NCBI GenBank assembly: GCA_038373865.1
Contig: JAXGGA010006532.1
Coordinates: 1-64,000, forward strand
Source: Uloborus plumipes
Lineage: Eukaryota; Arthropoda; Arachnida; Araneae; Uloboridae
Direction: 5' to 3'
Length of the DNA stretch: 64,000 nt
The notes below the pieces were generated by a model, which did not search any database, was not told the origin of the DNA, and was given only the letters and a program-made list of their open reading frames with translations. Below, one piece after another: positions 12,490-23,144 of the stretch. A program made the position numbers and the translations under genes. Each line of letters begins with the position of its first letter. Positions within the stretch are counted from its first letter, which is position 1.

Positions 12490-12738
12490 TCAAAAATCTA
12501 AATCCTTGACGCTCCCTGACTTGTTTTTCTTTCTTCTTTGGGGTGATGAAAGTGGAAGTATGCATTTTTGAAGGGTAATCCGGAAAGCAGAAAAGCAAGT
12601 TATCCTAGCCGATTCCTCTTTACTTTCTTTCTTTGCGACGGTCTTGGTCGATGCTTTGTCTCTTTTCACGCCAAAAGGAGGAGGAAAACGATCCTCGAGC
12701 GACACCACCGAAATCTCTAGGCCCCGGGACGCTTCCAT
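12490..12738 (-). other. Candidate captured coding fragment
   Basis: An 82-codon minus-strand frame in a G/C-richer island. Its Met context, GCGTCCATGG, fits a eukaryotic start. The first 44 codons (MEASRGLEISVVSLEDR through KKESKEESA) have a mixed residue composition unlike nearby frames, and the upstream minus-strand sequence resembles a 5' leader. No clear splice donor follows. I recognise no domain. It sits inside the 10038-19601 element, so it may be host sequence carried by a transposon, or chance. Confidence 0.25.
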
Positions 12739-14029
12739 GGACGCGTCCCCCGAACAACGAATGAATCATGCAATGAAGACGAAAGAATCAGCTAAGATCC
12801 CCCCCCCCCCTCGCCAGCGAAAAAGATTCACTTTTACTGACCAGACAAAGAGCAGAGCAGAAGCGAAGCGTCCGTTGTCACCATTCGATTATTTTCGACG
12901 ATCTTTACTTTATTTTTCTTTTCACATTTTTGTTCAACTTCAATGTAAGATAGTTAGGAAATTGCGATCTAAGAGTTAATTTATTATATTCCTATTAAAA
13001 GCTTATGCATACTTTGGCATGGATTTAAAAAAAAATTATATATATAAAAAAAAAGATGCTATGGAAGAACATATTTCCTACCCTGGGTGTCCGTGAAACT
13101 AAATAGAGCCTGTTCTCACCCGAAATATTTCCAAAATTACAGGCTTAAATAGGTAATTTTGGCCTCCCTTTGGTCGGTCTTTAAACAATCAAATATAGCC
13201 TAAAACTGCATTTTTAGGACTTATATTTCGAAAAAAATTGCCAAATATCCCACATTTTTGCCCCAAAATGGCACTTTGATCCCTCCTTTCCATAAGATGT
13301 AACAACCCACTCCTCAACTAGAATATGGATCTGCCCTTGAGAACTGCCGACACGTATACCATTCGGCAAAATGACATGATTTCCTTCCACCACATAAATT
13401 TGAGTTCGGCGCATCCCTCGGTATAATGTTGGCAAAATGAGACTTGGTTGAAGTAACTACCGGCAAGTTAAGATTACAGTAAAAGAAGTCGCTGAAATGA
13501 TTTATCTTCTTTCAAATGAACTGAACAGAAGTTGTCTACGATCATCACATGATTCAAACGGTACATGTTTGTATTTTTTCCTTTTTTATTAAAAGTGAAA
13601 ATATATTCATGGCTCTCAAAAAAAGCTACTTATTACTTAACTCAAAAATTTTGAATTCAGAATCAAAGCAAAAATGCCGACTTTAGAGCCGAATTCACTG
13701 AGTGAATACTTATTATGCTGTCGGCAAAATAAGCATTCGGTGAGCAGTTTAAAAAGTTCTGTGTCTGAGATATGAAATCAACAGAATGAACATGAAGCAT
13801 TATTCCTAAACATGGTATTCTAACAAATTAAAAATCTGTGTACATGTGTACTATATAAAAAAAGAGGGGAAATGAAGCATTTCGTGAATCCCGAATTTGA
13901 AAAAGGAAAAATGCCGATTCTAGTGAATGACGATTGACGTCGCCGTATTTACACATTACAGTCGGTAAAATAATTTCAAACGGTCGTGTAACTGTACATG
14001 TGTGATTGAGCATTTTTTTAAATTAAAGA

Positions 14030-14150
14030 AAGGTTTCGAAAATCTGAAACATTAAAAATTCTGAATCAAACTGATTTTGCCGACTGGAAAAAATCGCTGA
14101 GAGATTGAGGCACCCTTCTCACCCCCCCCCCCCCGGTCGCGACGGCCCTG
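14030..14150. repeat. Internal copy of the 10038-19601 right terminus
   Basis: Ends GGTCGCGACGGCCCTG like the true right end, and the preceding 110 bp also match (CTGATTTTGCCGACTGGA, ATCGCTG, CACCC). The following 8-mer AGCATATC does not match TGCTCTTG. The unit that is tandemly repeated at 18130-19495 is present once or twice at 13560-13950, just before this internal end. Confidence 0.75.
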
Positions 14151-14842
14151 AGCATATCGCAGTTAATGCTTAAACATTTATAATAACAAAACATTTATAA
14201 TAACTCCTTGTATTCTCCACCCCCCCCTCGATCTTTAGGTTTATTTTTAAACCGTAATCGACTATACATTTAAAATATTATTATTAAAATACTGCTAGAT
14301 AGGTGGCGCAGAAAAGTTAAAATATTCAAATATTTCAATCTGCCCTGTTAGCGCAATCTTAGTCCACATTCCATTACATCTGAAGAACGTCTAATTGGAA
14401 GATTGGTTGTATACACATGTGAATATACTTGTATATATGCAAGTGCTGATAAAAACCTTAACCTTGATGAAAAAAAAAGAAAAAAAAAACAAAAATTGAA
14501 TATATAATTATAATCTTGGATTTTTTTAAATATTTTTTGCGTTGTTACAATTTTTCCGAATTTTGAATGATTGATCAATTTTCCGATGAAGACTTTACTC
14601 TGCTTTTGGCTTCTGACTTTTTTTTCTCATGGTTTGTTCATTGATCTTGCCATGACATTCATTTCTGAAAGATTAATAACTTCGAGGAGAGGGGGGGGGG
14701 AGTCCCTAAGCAGTGTTGAATAGAAGAAACTCAATCGAAATATAGTATTTTTAAAAAATTTCACCGCATAGCATTTTTTGAAAAACATTTCATCTTTCTT
14801 TTGCAATAACGATGGGCTCCCCGCCCCTCCCCAATCAATTCT

Positions 14843-14856
14843 TGGCTACGCCGCTG
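14843..14856 (-). repeat. Solitary CAGCGGCGTAGCCA end
   Basis: On the minus strand this resembles the CAGTGGCGTAGC termini of the 5391-22238 element. I found no partner end, so it is a truncated relic or chance similarity. Confidence 0.4.
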
Positions 14857-15305
14857 CATTGACGCATCCGAAAAATTTCTTTTTCAGCGAAAGAAATACA
14901 CTAAATAGAATCAGTTTTAAGGCCCCTATATTGAAAGCATTTTAAAACAGACGAGGAAAAAAGATAACACGATCTAATCGTTTCGTATTCTTATGAAGAG
15001 AAAGGTCTTTTTTTTCGTCTTTTAGAATCAAACATTTATGTAATTTCGTGCATTTAAATCCGTCTCTCTCCGTTTAAATTTTTCGTTTAATTCAGCATAT
15101 CATGTTTTTCTTCCCACGTCGCTGTGATTTTTATTGATATTTTATAGCTGCGAGTATGTGGACGGTCTGAAAAACTAACACGTTTATTAATCTCTACTTG
15201 TTTGCAGCCCCACTTAAGAGAATATCAACGGTTCCGACATCGACATTCATTATTCGATTACACGGAAAAGACACGAAACCTATTTTTTACAGCATTTTGC
15301 TTATA

Positions 15306-16856
15306 CACTGCTCAAAACAATTAAAGGATATTGAGATTTTGGGTTGATTTTGCACCTAAAGACCATTTTGGTTGATTGATACATTATCGACTACACGTAG
15401 TAAGCTGTAAGACATAAAAATTACATTAGTTTGGTAGAAAAAAATGCTTTTTATTCAGCTTTTGGGTACAAAATGGAAAAAAGGAAAAAAACGCATTTTC
15501 TGAAAATGAGAAAAACAAATAAAAAAAGGGGGTTTCCTTTGAAGAAAACCACTTTTAGTAAGGGGTATGGTTTCCCCAGACAGCTAGCAGTGTTAAACAC
15601 CTCTGAGGTATGGACTCAATGAGGGTATTAATGAGGGGCTGATGCATTCTACCCCACTCCTCCTGAAGAGCTCTTTCGAGTGTCTGGAGAGTTTCTGGAG
15701 GTGATAGGCGTTCAGTCACTCGTCTTCCTAGGATGTCCCAAACATGCTCTATTGGTTTCATGTCCGGAGAACACGCTGGCCATTCCATACGTACGATTCC
15801 TTCTTCAAAAAGAAAATCATTCACCAAGTTAGCACGATGTGGACTGCAATTGTCATCCATTAAAATGAAGTCATCTCCAATTGCTGCAGCGTAAGGGACG
15901 ACCATAGGTCTGAGGATCTCATCCCTATATCGATAACCAGTCAGAGTTCCATTTCGGAAGATATAGAGGTCGGTTCGAATATCAAAGGAAATGCCGGCGT
16001 ATACCATCACACCTCCACCACCAAATCTGACACTTTCGCGCACAAATGCTGGATTATTTCTCGTGCCACGTTCTCTCCAGATGAAAACCCGCCTATTATC
16101 AGGATGAAGGGAAAAACGGGACTCATCAGAGAACAGGATATTGCACCACTCATTTCTTCTCCAACTAACGTACTCCGTTGCCCACGCTCTGCGGGCACGA
16201 CGGTGACTTGCACTTAATTTGACACACACCATTGGTCGACGGGCATACATGCCAACGGCGTGGAGTCAATTTCGGACAGTTTTTGTCGAAACACGGGTGC
16301 CAGTAGTCGAGCAAAGTTGTCGTTGCAGTTGAGTGGCACTCATATTTCGGTGTCTCCGAGCCGATAAAGCTAAACAGCGGTCTTCATTGTACGTTGTAGC
16401 CGGTCTACGTCCTTGTCCTGATCTATGGTCAGCACTTTCAGTCTCTAGAAAACGGTTCCAGACCCTAGAAACTACATTTTGAGAAACTCCAAAGGCTTCC
16501 GGTACCTCGGCTTGTGTTTGGCCTCCCTCTAGTCTGTCAACAACTCTAGAAGCTTCTGAATTGGTCAAACGTCTTCGTTGAGACATGGCACACATAGGAA
16601 CAATGCTCTTACAGAGCGTCGATCATTCTTTTCTGCCTTATCTTATAGTAAAGTGAGAGTGAAATTTCATTCGCTGCAGCTAAAGAGCCGTTTTCGACGT
16701 CAAACTCAAAATTTGCATACTATGAAGTTTGGAAATGAGCAAAATTTACATTTGTAACCCTCTTCTTCCCTTTTATGCAAAAAAAAAAGTTAAAAAATGT
16801 TTAAACCCATTTTTTTATAGGAAACTCACAATATCCTTTAATTGTTTTGAGCAGTG
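15306..16856 (-). mobile_element. Tc1-family DNA transposon, nearly intact
   Basis: Perfect inverted ends beginning CACTGCTCAAAACAATTAAA and continuing for 28 bp, flanked by TA on both sides (15304-15305, 16857-16858). 1551 bp, the normal size of a Tc1 element, with one transposase gene on the minus strand interrupted by a single stop. Sharp ends and an almost open frame mark it as one of the youngest insertions here; it lies inside the 10038-19601 element. Confidence 0.95.
15555..16595 (-). pseudogene. Tc1 transposase (DD34E) with one nonsense codon
   Basis: Cut-and-paste transposase. Residues 1-109 hold two helix-turn-helix units (LTNSEASRVVDRLEGG..., then from about residue 75) joined by a basic GQGRRP linker for end binding. 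A TGA then replaces what is probably an Arg CGA codon (16266-16268), a typical CpG decay change. The same frame continues through LHAVG into 231 codons with an intact catalytic triad: D in LFSDESRF, D in LMDDNCSPH, E in KPIEHVWD. The last two are 34 residues apart, which defines Tc1. Total about 345 residues, normal for the family. There are no frameshifts; only the stop breaks it. The Met start at 16595 is preceded by about 260 bp to the inverted end. Confidence 0.93.
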
Positions 16857-17220
16857 TATTATACCAACTAGTATGATTAAGATACATCGTGAATTAATTA
16901 ATAGTAATATAATTTTTGTTGTTTAAATACGGACAACGAAGAATTTCACCAAAATTAAAATCACCACAAGACACAATCAATCAGAAGCAGAAGAAAAAAA
17001 GAACCGATTGAGGGAAAACCGTATCCCGCCAAAAGAAAGCTACAGATATTCGTCAAATCAAGTTAACAATGTCGTTGACAAATGTCTCTTCCAGAACAAG
17101 AACTAAATTGCCCTGCGAGCCTTTCTCTGGCCTTTAGGTTGTCTCCTGCTGGGTCGGTAGCCCGTCGGAGCCAGGCAGTCCTGGGAGCCAGTAACAAATA
17201 AAAGAAACATTTTAACCGTC

Positions 17221-17845
17221 ATGTTATCCATACTGTTTCCCCATTCCTTTTCACCGCTCGGAGCACCTACTGACTCACCCCTGATGCATTTTACAACCTT
17301 AGATAAGATTACTGTAGCTGGCCCACTTTTGCTTGGTTACAAAAGTGACCTTCATCCTTCATCTTCACTTCCAAGGACAAGGAGTGAACTGAAATTTCTT
17401 TGCAAGAGAGAGCCGCAAGTTTTACACACAGTATTGAACTTATTTATTTATTTATTTATTTTAAAGAAGAAGCTTGCAACGCTAATCTCGGCGGTTCTTA
17501 AACAGAATATAGATTCTAGGATATTTTTAAATAATATTTTAAGATTGTATTTTCTTTTTAAATTTTGCAGAATAAATACTAATATAACAGTTGTTCTAAC
17601 GAAGAGTTCATGGTTCATGCTTTGTAAGTTTGTTAAAAAGCTTAAAAATATGAGTATTTTCACCCATGTAATAAACAGTACATATTTAAATCAAAGTTGC
17701 TGTCAAATCAGAACTCTAGCTGTTAAAAAAAAAAGAAAAAAAAATGCTGAGGATAGCTGAAATTGCCGAATGGGCACAGTTTGGGGCTTCCCAATGGGAA
17801 GTCACTGTGTCCTCCCCAAAATGTCTTTATTCGCGAAATTTTCTC
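17221..17845. other. Non-coding interior with nested hairpin
   Basis: The 179-codon frame at 17221-17760 has no family resemblance and degenerates into Lys-rich sequence. At 17770-17818, GGCACAGT...CACTGTGTCC encloses CTTCCC-AAT-GGGAAG and TTTGGGG...CCCCAAA, a compact inverted structure without known role. Confidence 0.4.
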
Positions 17846-18129
17846 TCACGATTCGGCGATTTTGGAGACATTGCTATTTTTAAATTCATGACCCTCCCGT
17901 GTTTTTGAATTGCTGACCCGTATTTTATCATTCAACAAATTGATATGATTTTCTCCCATCCAAAAATTTTTAAGTTCGGGGTCTCTGGGTGCAACATGTC
18001 GGCAAAATGAGATTTTGTTGAAGTTTCTTCCGGCAAGTTGAGATAACAGAGAAAAACAAGTCGGCGAATTGGTTATGTCTTTCACATGAACACAGTCGCC
18101 AGTGATCGCTAGATTCCCGTGACATTCCT

Positions 18130-19495
18130 TTTCAAAAGACACATGTTTTTAGTTTTTCCTTTTTTATTAAAAATTAAATTGTGTGCTCTCAAAATTAAGT
18201 ACTCAACACTTTGTTCACATATTTTGAATTCAGAATGAATTGAAAAGCAAAAATGCCGACTCTAACCTGAGTGACACTTATTGTGTCGGAAAATGAGCTG
18301 AGCAGTCGGCAGAACAAGCGTTTGCCATAGTGAACATTAAAAAAGAAAAAATGTTCGCTGTGAAATAGGAAATCATCAGAATGAACGTAAAAAATTTCCA
18401 GACACGGTATGCCCACACAAACGGCACGTTTTTATTTCTTCCTCTTTTATTAAAAATTAAAATGTTTACATAGCTCTCAAAATTTAGTACTAATTACTTT
18501 ATTCATATATTTTGAATTCAGAATAAATTGAAAACCAAAAATGCCGACTCTAGCCTGAGTGAACACTTACGAGTATTGTATCGGAAAATGAGCAGAGTCT
18601 GCAGAACAAGCGTTTGCCATAGTGAGCATTAAAAAAAAATTTTCGCTGTGAAATAGGAAATCATCAGAATGAACATTAAAAATTGCCAAATATGGTATGC
18701 CCACACAAACGGCACGTTTTTATTTTTTTCCTTTTATTAAAAATTAAAATGTGTACATAGCGCTCAAAATAAAGTACTCATTACTTTATTTATATATTTT
18801 GAATTCAGAATGAATTGAAAAGCAAAAATGCCGACTCTAGAATGAGTGAACACTTATTGTGTCGGAAAATGAGCTGAGCAGTCGGCAGAACAAGCGTTTG
18901 CAATACTGAGCGTTAATAAATAAAATGTTCACTGTGAAATAGGAAATCATCAAAATGAACATTAAAAATTGCCAAACATGGTATGCCCACACAAACGGCA
19001 CATGTTTTTATTTTTTCCCTTTTATTAAAAATTTAAATGTGTGCATAGCTCTCAAAAAAAAAGTACTCATTACTTTATTTATATATTTTGAATTCAGAAT
19101 GAATTGAAAAGCAAAAATGCCGACTCAAGAATGAGCGAACACTTATTGTGTCGGAAAATGAGCTGAGCAGTCGGCAGAACAAGCGTTTGCAATAGTGAGC
19201 GTTAATAAAAAAAAATGTTCGCTGTGAAATAGGAAATCATCAGAATGAGCATTAAAAATTGCCAAACATGGTTTGCCCACACAAACGGCATATGTTTTTA
19301 TTTTTTCCCTTTTATTAAAAATTAAATGTGTACATAGCTCTCAAAATAAAGTACTCATTACTTTGTTTATATATTTTGAATTCAGAATGAATTGAAAAGC
19401 AAAAATGCCGACTCTAGCCTGGAATGAACACTTATTGTGTCGGAAAATGAGGCAAAACAAGCGTTTGCCATAGTGTGAATATTAAAAAAAAAAAA
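18130..19495. repeat. 288-bp tandem array, about 4.7 units
   Basis: The landmark GAATTCAGAAT recurs at 18226, 18514, 18801, 19090 and 19378, spacing 287-289 bp. Units share GCCGACTC, TCGGAAAATGAG, CAGAACAAGCGTTTGC and GGCA(C)GTTTTTATTT. One related unit lies at about 13560-13850, near the internal terminus, so the array grew from a subterminal segment of the element. Unit length exceeds simple minisatellites and approaches satellite DNA size. Confidence 0.9.
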
Positions 19496-20156
19496 AAAAT
19501 CTGAAAATTGAAAAAATTCGACTTAAACTGATTTTGCCGACTGGATGAAATCGCTGGGGGGGTGAAACACCCCTCTCACCCCCCCGGTCGCGACGGCCCT
19601 GTGCTCTTGCATCAGAGACCGTTTGAAACTGCGCTTTCAGGACTAATATTTCAAAAAATTTCCTAGGGACCCCCCCTGGACCAATTTTTCTAAGCGCCCC
19701 CCCCCCCCCCCAAAAAAAAAAAATTATGTTTGCGCCACTGTTCTGTGCTATACCTGCCTGATTTAAAATGGAAGTGGCACTATATTTATGTTCGTAAAAG
19801 TGTCGGGTATTCTTTCGCCGACCCCACAGATCAGCGGATATACTGCGTGTTTTTGTACGTACTACAGATCAAAATGCAACAATGTTTTTTCACCCTCTCG
19901 TGTGTATTTCGGGGACGAAGGCGCGATTTACCTAATTGTCTCGTTTTTAGCCTACTTTCCCGTTAAAAATAAAAGAAAGACGAAAAAAATATTAAAAGTA
20001 GCTAAATGCATCTAAAAAATATCGCCAAGTCCAAAAAATATCGCCAAGTTAAAAAAATATCGCCAAGTCCAAAAAATATCGCCAAGTTAAAAAAATAAAA
20101 AGATAAAATGAATATCTAAAAATTTGAAAGTAGGGTATTGAGATGGGGAATTTGTG

Positions 20157-20192
20157 TGTCGGTCGGTCGGTCGGTCGGTCGGTCTGTCTGTC
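20157..20192 (+). repeat. GGTC/TGTC microsatellite
   Basis: About six GGTC units followed by CTGTCTGTC and a C-run; it directly precedes the first 147-bp unit. The same arrangement occurs at 39657-39697. Confidence 0.9.
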
Positions 20193-20195
20193 CCC

Positions 20196-21215
20196 CCCTA
20201 ATAACTTTTGAATGAACATTCCGATTTGGACAAACTTTTTTTTGTTGGAAAGATCTCGGCGAGTACAGCTCATTCCCATATTTGATTTTTTTATTTGAAC
20301 AATTTTTGGTTCAAATTTGAGCCGTTCAAAAAACCGGTCCCGCGATACTAACTTTTTAATGAACAGTCCGATTTGAACAAACTTTTTTTTGTTGGAAAGA
20401 ACTTTTCAAGGGTACTTCATTCCCGTATTTACATTTCCGATTTGAACAATTTTTCGTTCAACATTGAACCGCTCAATCAAGCTGTCACCCCTAATAACTT
20501 TTGAATGAACAGTCCGATTTAAACAAACTTTTTTATGTTTGAAGCATCTCGGCAAGGATACTTTATTACCGTATTTAAATTTTCAATTTGAACACTTTTG
20601 GTTCAACATTGAACCGTTTAAGTAACCTTTCTCCACCTAATAACTTTTGAGTGAACCGTCCGAATGGAATAAATTTTTTTTTGTTCGAAAGATCTCAGCG
20701 AGTGCAGCTCATTCCCATATTTGATTTTTCGATTTGGACAATTTTTGGTTCAACTTTGAACTGTTCAAACAACCGGTCCCGCGATGCTAACTTTTGAGTG
20801 AACAATCCGATTTGAACAAACTTTTTTTTGTTCGAAAGATCTTTTCAAGGATACTTCATTCCCGTATCTACATTTTCGATTTGAATAATTTTTCGTTCAA
20901 CATTGAACCGCTCAATCAAGCTGTCACCCCTAATATCTTTTGAGTGAACAGTCCGATTTAAATAAACTTTTTTTTGTTCGAAGGATCTCAGCAAGGATAC
21001 TTCATTACCGTATTTAAATTTTCAATTTGAACACTTTTTCGTTCAACATTGAACCGTTCAAGCAACCTTTCCCCACCTAATAACTTTTGAGTGACCCGTC
21101 CGAATGGAATAAACTTTTTTTTGTTTGAAAGATCTCGGAGAGGCTTTCCCATACATTCCCATATTTCGCTTTTTGATTTGAACCATTTTTCGTTCAATAT
21201 TGAACCGTTCAGAAA
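20196..21215 (+). repeat. 147-bp tandem array with 3-unit higher-order pattern
   Basis: Seven units start near 20201, 20349, 20493, 20641, 20788, 20932 and 21080 with the motif TAACTTTTGA(A/G)TGAAC. Unit lead-ins identify types: A (TCCCCCCCTAA), B (CGCGATRCTAA), C (GCTGTCACCCCTAA), D (CCTTTCYCCACCTAA). The order is A-B-C-D-B-C-D, so a B-C-D trimer was duplicated. Copy 2 of the element has A-B-D-C. Confidence 0.85.
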
Positions 21216-22238
21216 AAAAAAATTAACATTAGCGTCTACGGGGAATTTAAGTTGAATGTTGATCCTGAACTTAAAGTCGGATTTCCTTCAAACTAACTTT
21301 GTAAGAAAATGGTTTTGATAAATAATGTTTGTAACGTACTTTTTTGAGTAATCTTCTGTGAGGACTCTGATTCCGACTCCGACTCCGCAAACATGGCGGA
21401 AATGCAGGCTCAGAAAAAAAATTACTGATTGTGCAGACGATTTTTTGTTTATTTATTCATTTGTTTTATTTTATTTATTATTATTATTATTATTTATTTT
21501 TTTTTTGGCAGACGATGATTTTTTTGTAACAAAAATTTTTCATTCACGAGAACATTTTATTCTTTATTTATATTTAACAACTGGAAACAGATTAAAAGTG
21601 AAATTCGAGACATTTTATTAACGGACGAGTTTTTTTTTTTCTTTCTTTGATAAAATGTGTTTTGATGCTCTTTGTACTTTTATTTATTTATTTATTTATT
21701 TTATTATTATTATTATTATCATTATTTTTTTTGAAAACGATGGAGGATTTTTTCTACGGAGGAACTGTAACAGTTACACTCTTTAAAAGGTGCGACAAAA
21801 CTTTATTTATTCGTTAATTCTTTTTACGTGTCTATTTCATCTGATGAAAGGGGTATATTTTGCTTTTCGAAATCAGCTCTAAGTTGTAAAAAGGTATGTT
21901 TGACATAATTTTAAGTCTCAGATAATCAAGAGAATAATGATCAGATGCGAGAATGCCGATGTCGATGTACGGGAAAGTAGGCTCGTTTAGTTCTTGACAG
22001 AACTTCTTGTTTTTTCTTCTTGCACGAAAAATGTTGCGTTAGGAAATTTTCAGTAGTTGGTTTTTGTTCATATAAAAACTTTTACAGGCATTATATGATA
22101 CTTTTCTTACCAAATAAATTAAAAAAAAAAAAATAACAAAAAAAAATCTTAATTGTTATTTTGCTTGAAATATTGGGGAGGGGGGGGGTGACAAATTGAG
22201 CTCCGCCCCGGGTGCCATCAGACCTTGCTACGCCACTG

Positions 22239-22334
22239 TGTGGCCGTGAGGAGAGAGATACCTTCGTCAGAGCTAAGATACAATCCAGGATAAAAATGTC
22301 AACGTTTAATTCGAAGAAGGACTTTGTTGCATGA
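22239..22334 (+). pseudogene. C-terminal coding tail displaced by insertion
   Basis: Reads CGREERDTFVRAKIQSRIKM and onward to DFVA and a stop, matching the end of the 4171-4704 protein except for two residues at the junction. It is the continuation of the frame cut at 5390. The first codons are the right copy of the TGTGGCCG duplication. Confidence 0.85.
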
Positions 22335-23144
22335 AGAACGCAAAACAACGTGAATATAATATTTTTAGGTGGAGGGCTGGTAGAACTCTTGCAGCCACCT
22401 CCTCGCGTTGAGTTCTCGATTATTTTGCAAGATATTTGGATGCGCAATAAGCTGAGAACTGTGAAGCACTTTCAGTTAACACCGTTTTTTTTATTCAATA
22501 GTAATAAATAACTAATTTGTAACTAACGAATTTTAAAAATAAAAATGCAGATTATTTGATAAACTACTTCTTATTTCAGACTCCTAAATTGTCTCTCAAC
22601 ACTTGGAAGGAATTTTTATAAAGCTTAAAAATTAATAAATAAATTGGATCAGAAAAAAAAATCCGAATTTTCCCCGTATTTGTGACAAATTAAATAAATA
22701 TCATTTACAATTAAATTTTAATGCTGATTTAATGATAATAGTGAGCCTTTTTTGCTCTCCCCATTACCGAAAATATTTTTTTTTTTTAATTTCACAAATT
22801 TTACTGTAATATCCAATTTTAGCAATTTTTCTGAAACCCCCAAGCGTTTATGGCTGATCAAGAAATGGAGCAAAATATTTTAAATTTTTTATGTGAACTT
22901 AGTGCCCCTAATAGTACCTTTTAAGTTACACCTATCACTGAAAATATAAAAAAAAATTTTTTGACTAATTTTACGAAAAACATAAAAAATTAGCATTTTT
23001 TCGAAACTTAAAGGCGATTGCGGCAGATCAAGAAATTGTGCAAAAAAATTCAAATTTTTTGTGAGTGCTTTGTGCCCCCAATGGCACCTTTTCCGCATAC
23101 CTCGTCATCGAAAAAAAAATAAAAGTCATTTTCGGCCCACCCTA
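22239..23144 (+). repeat. Outer half of right palindrome arm
   Basis: Reverse complement of 3352-4260 (906 against 909 bp), including the 3' non-coding region and the TAGGGTGGGCCGAAAA end. Adjacent CTGTGCAT (23145-23152) closes the target duplication. Confidence 0.9.

Larger units (their letters stand above)
10038..19601. mobile_element. Large CAGGGCCGTCGCGA element with perfect 8-bp duplication
   Basis: Ends CAGGGCCGTCGCGA at both sides, each followed by a G-run and a GTGTTGAG or GTGAGAG motif, with an identical TGCTCTTG at 10030-10037 and 19602-19609. The 9.56-kb interior contains a second, internal copy of the right end (about 14030-14150), a 288-bp tandem array near the right end, a Tc1 element, and a G/C-richer island at 12590-12900. 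No transposase of its own is visible. The structure suggests partial internal duplication of a hAT-like element rather than two independent insertions, because only the outermost ends share a target duplication. Confidence 0.7.
19948..22013. mobile_element. Tandem-repeat-bearing element, copy 1 (possibly Helentron-like)
   Basis: Shares both ends and internal order with 39449-41032: AGCCTACTTTCCCGT near the left end, AATATCGCCAAGT repeats, a GGTC microsatellite, a roughly 147-bp tandem array, GACTCCGACTCCGCAAACATGGCGG, and GGGAAAGTAGGCT near the right end. The right end carries a small hairpin, AGTTCT-TGAC-AGAACT. Subterminal inverted repeats, a GTCG/GTCT microsatellite followed by tandem repeats, and a 3' hairpin recall non-autonomous Helentrons such as DINE-type elements. 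No Rep/helicase is seen, so the class is uncertain. Confidence 0.65.
5391..22238. mobile_element. hAT-like insertion with CAGTKGCGTAG ends, swollen by nested elements
   Basis: Left end CAGTTGCGTAGGAAGG, right end on the opposite strand CAGTGGCGTAGCAAGG (14 of 16 identical), flanked by a perfect 8-bp duplication TGTGGCCG (5383-5390 and 22239-22246). Removing the insert and one duplication restores a match to the unsplit left arm, so boundaries are firm. Both ends carry GC-rich tracts with CCCCGGGT and a G-run followed by TGACA. Only 5391-5600, 6337-6962, 9542-10037, 19602-19947 and 22014-22238 (about 1.9 kb) belong to the element itself. No transposase is visible, so it is a non-autonomous element that served as a landing pad. 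Confidence 0.85.
3352..23144. mobile_element. Palindromic TAGGRTGGGCCGAAAA element, split by an insertion
   Basis: Both outer ends read TAGG(A/G)TGGGCCGAAAATGAC inward and are flanked by a perfect 8-bp duplication, CTGTGCAT (3344-3351 and 23145-23152). The left arm (3352-4777) is mirrored by 4873-5390 plus 22239-23144, so before it was split the element was an almost perfect palindrome of about 2.95 kb with arms of about 1.43 kb. Each arm holds the 3' part of one gene and a long 3' non-coding region. The 16.8 kb between the two right-arm pieces is a separate insertion. Eight-base duplications occur in hAT and P superfamilies; I cannot place this family. Confidence 0.85.

Noticed and set aside
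12644..12979. Plus-strand 111-codon frame as a gene
   Set aside because: It overlaps the more plausible minus-strand frame and passes through a poly-C run that encodes prolines.
17221..17760. 179-codon frame as a gene
   Set aside because: No family resemblance, ends in Lys-rich low-complexity sequence, and lies in non-coding transposon interior.
18130..19495. CRISPR-like regular repeats
   Set aside because: The whole 288-bp unit repeats without unique spacers, and the sequence is eukaryotic transposon DNA.
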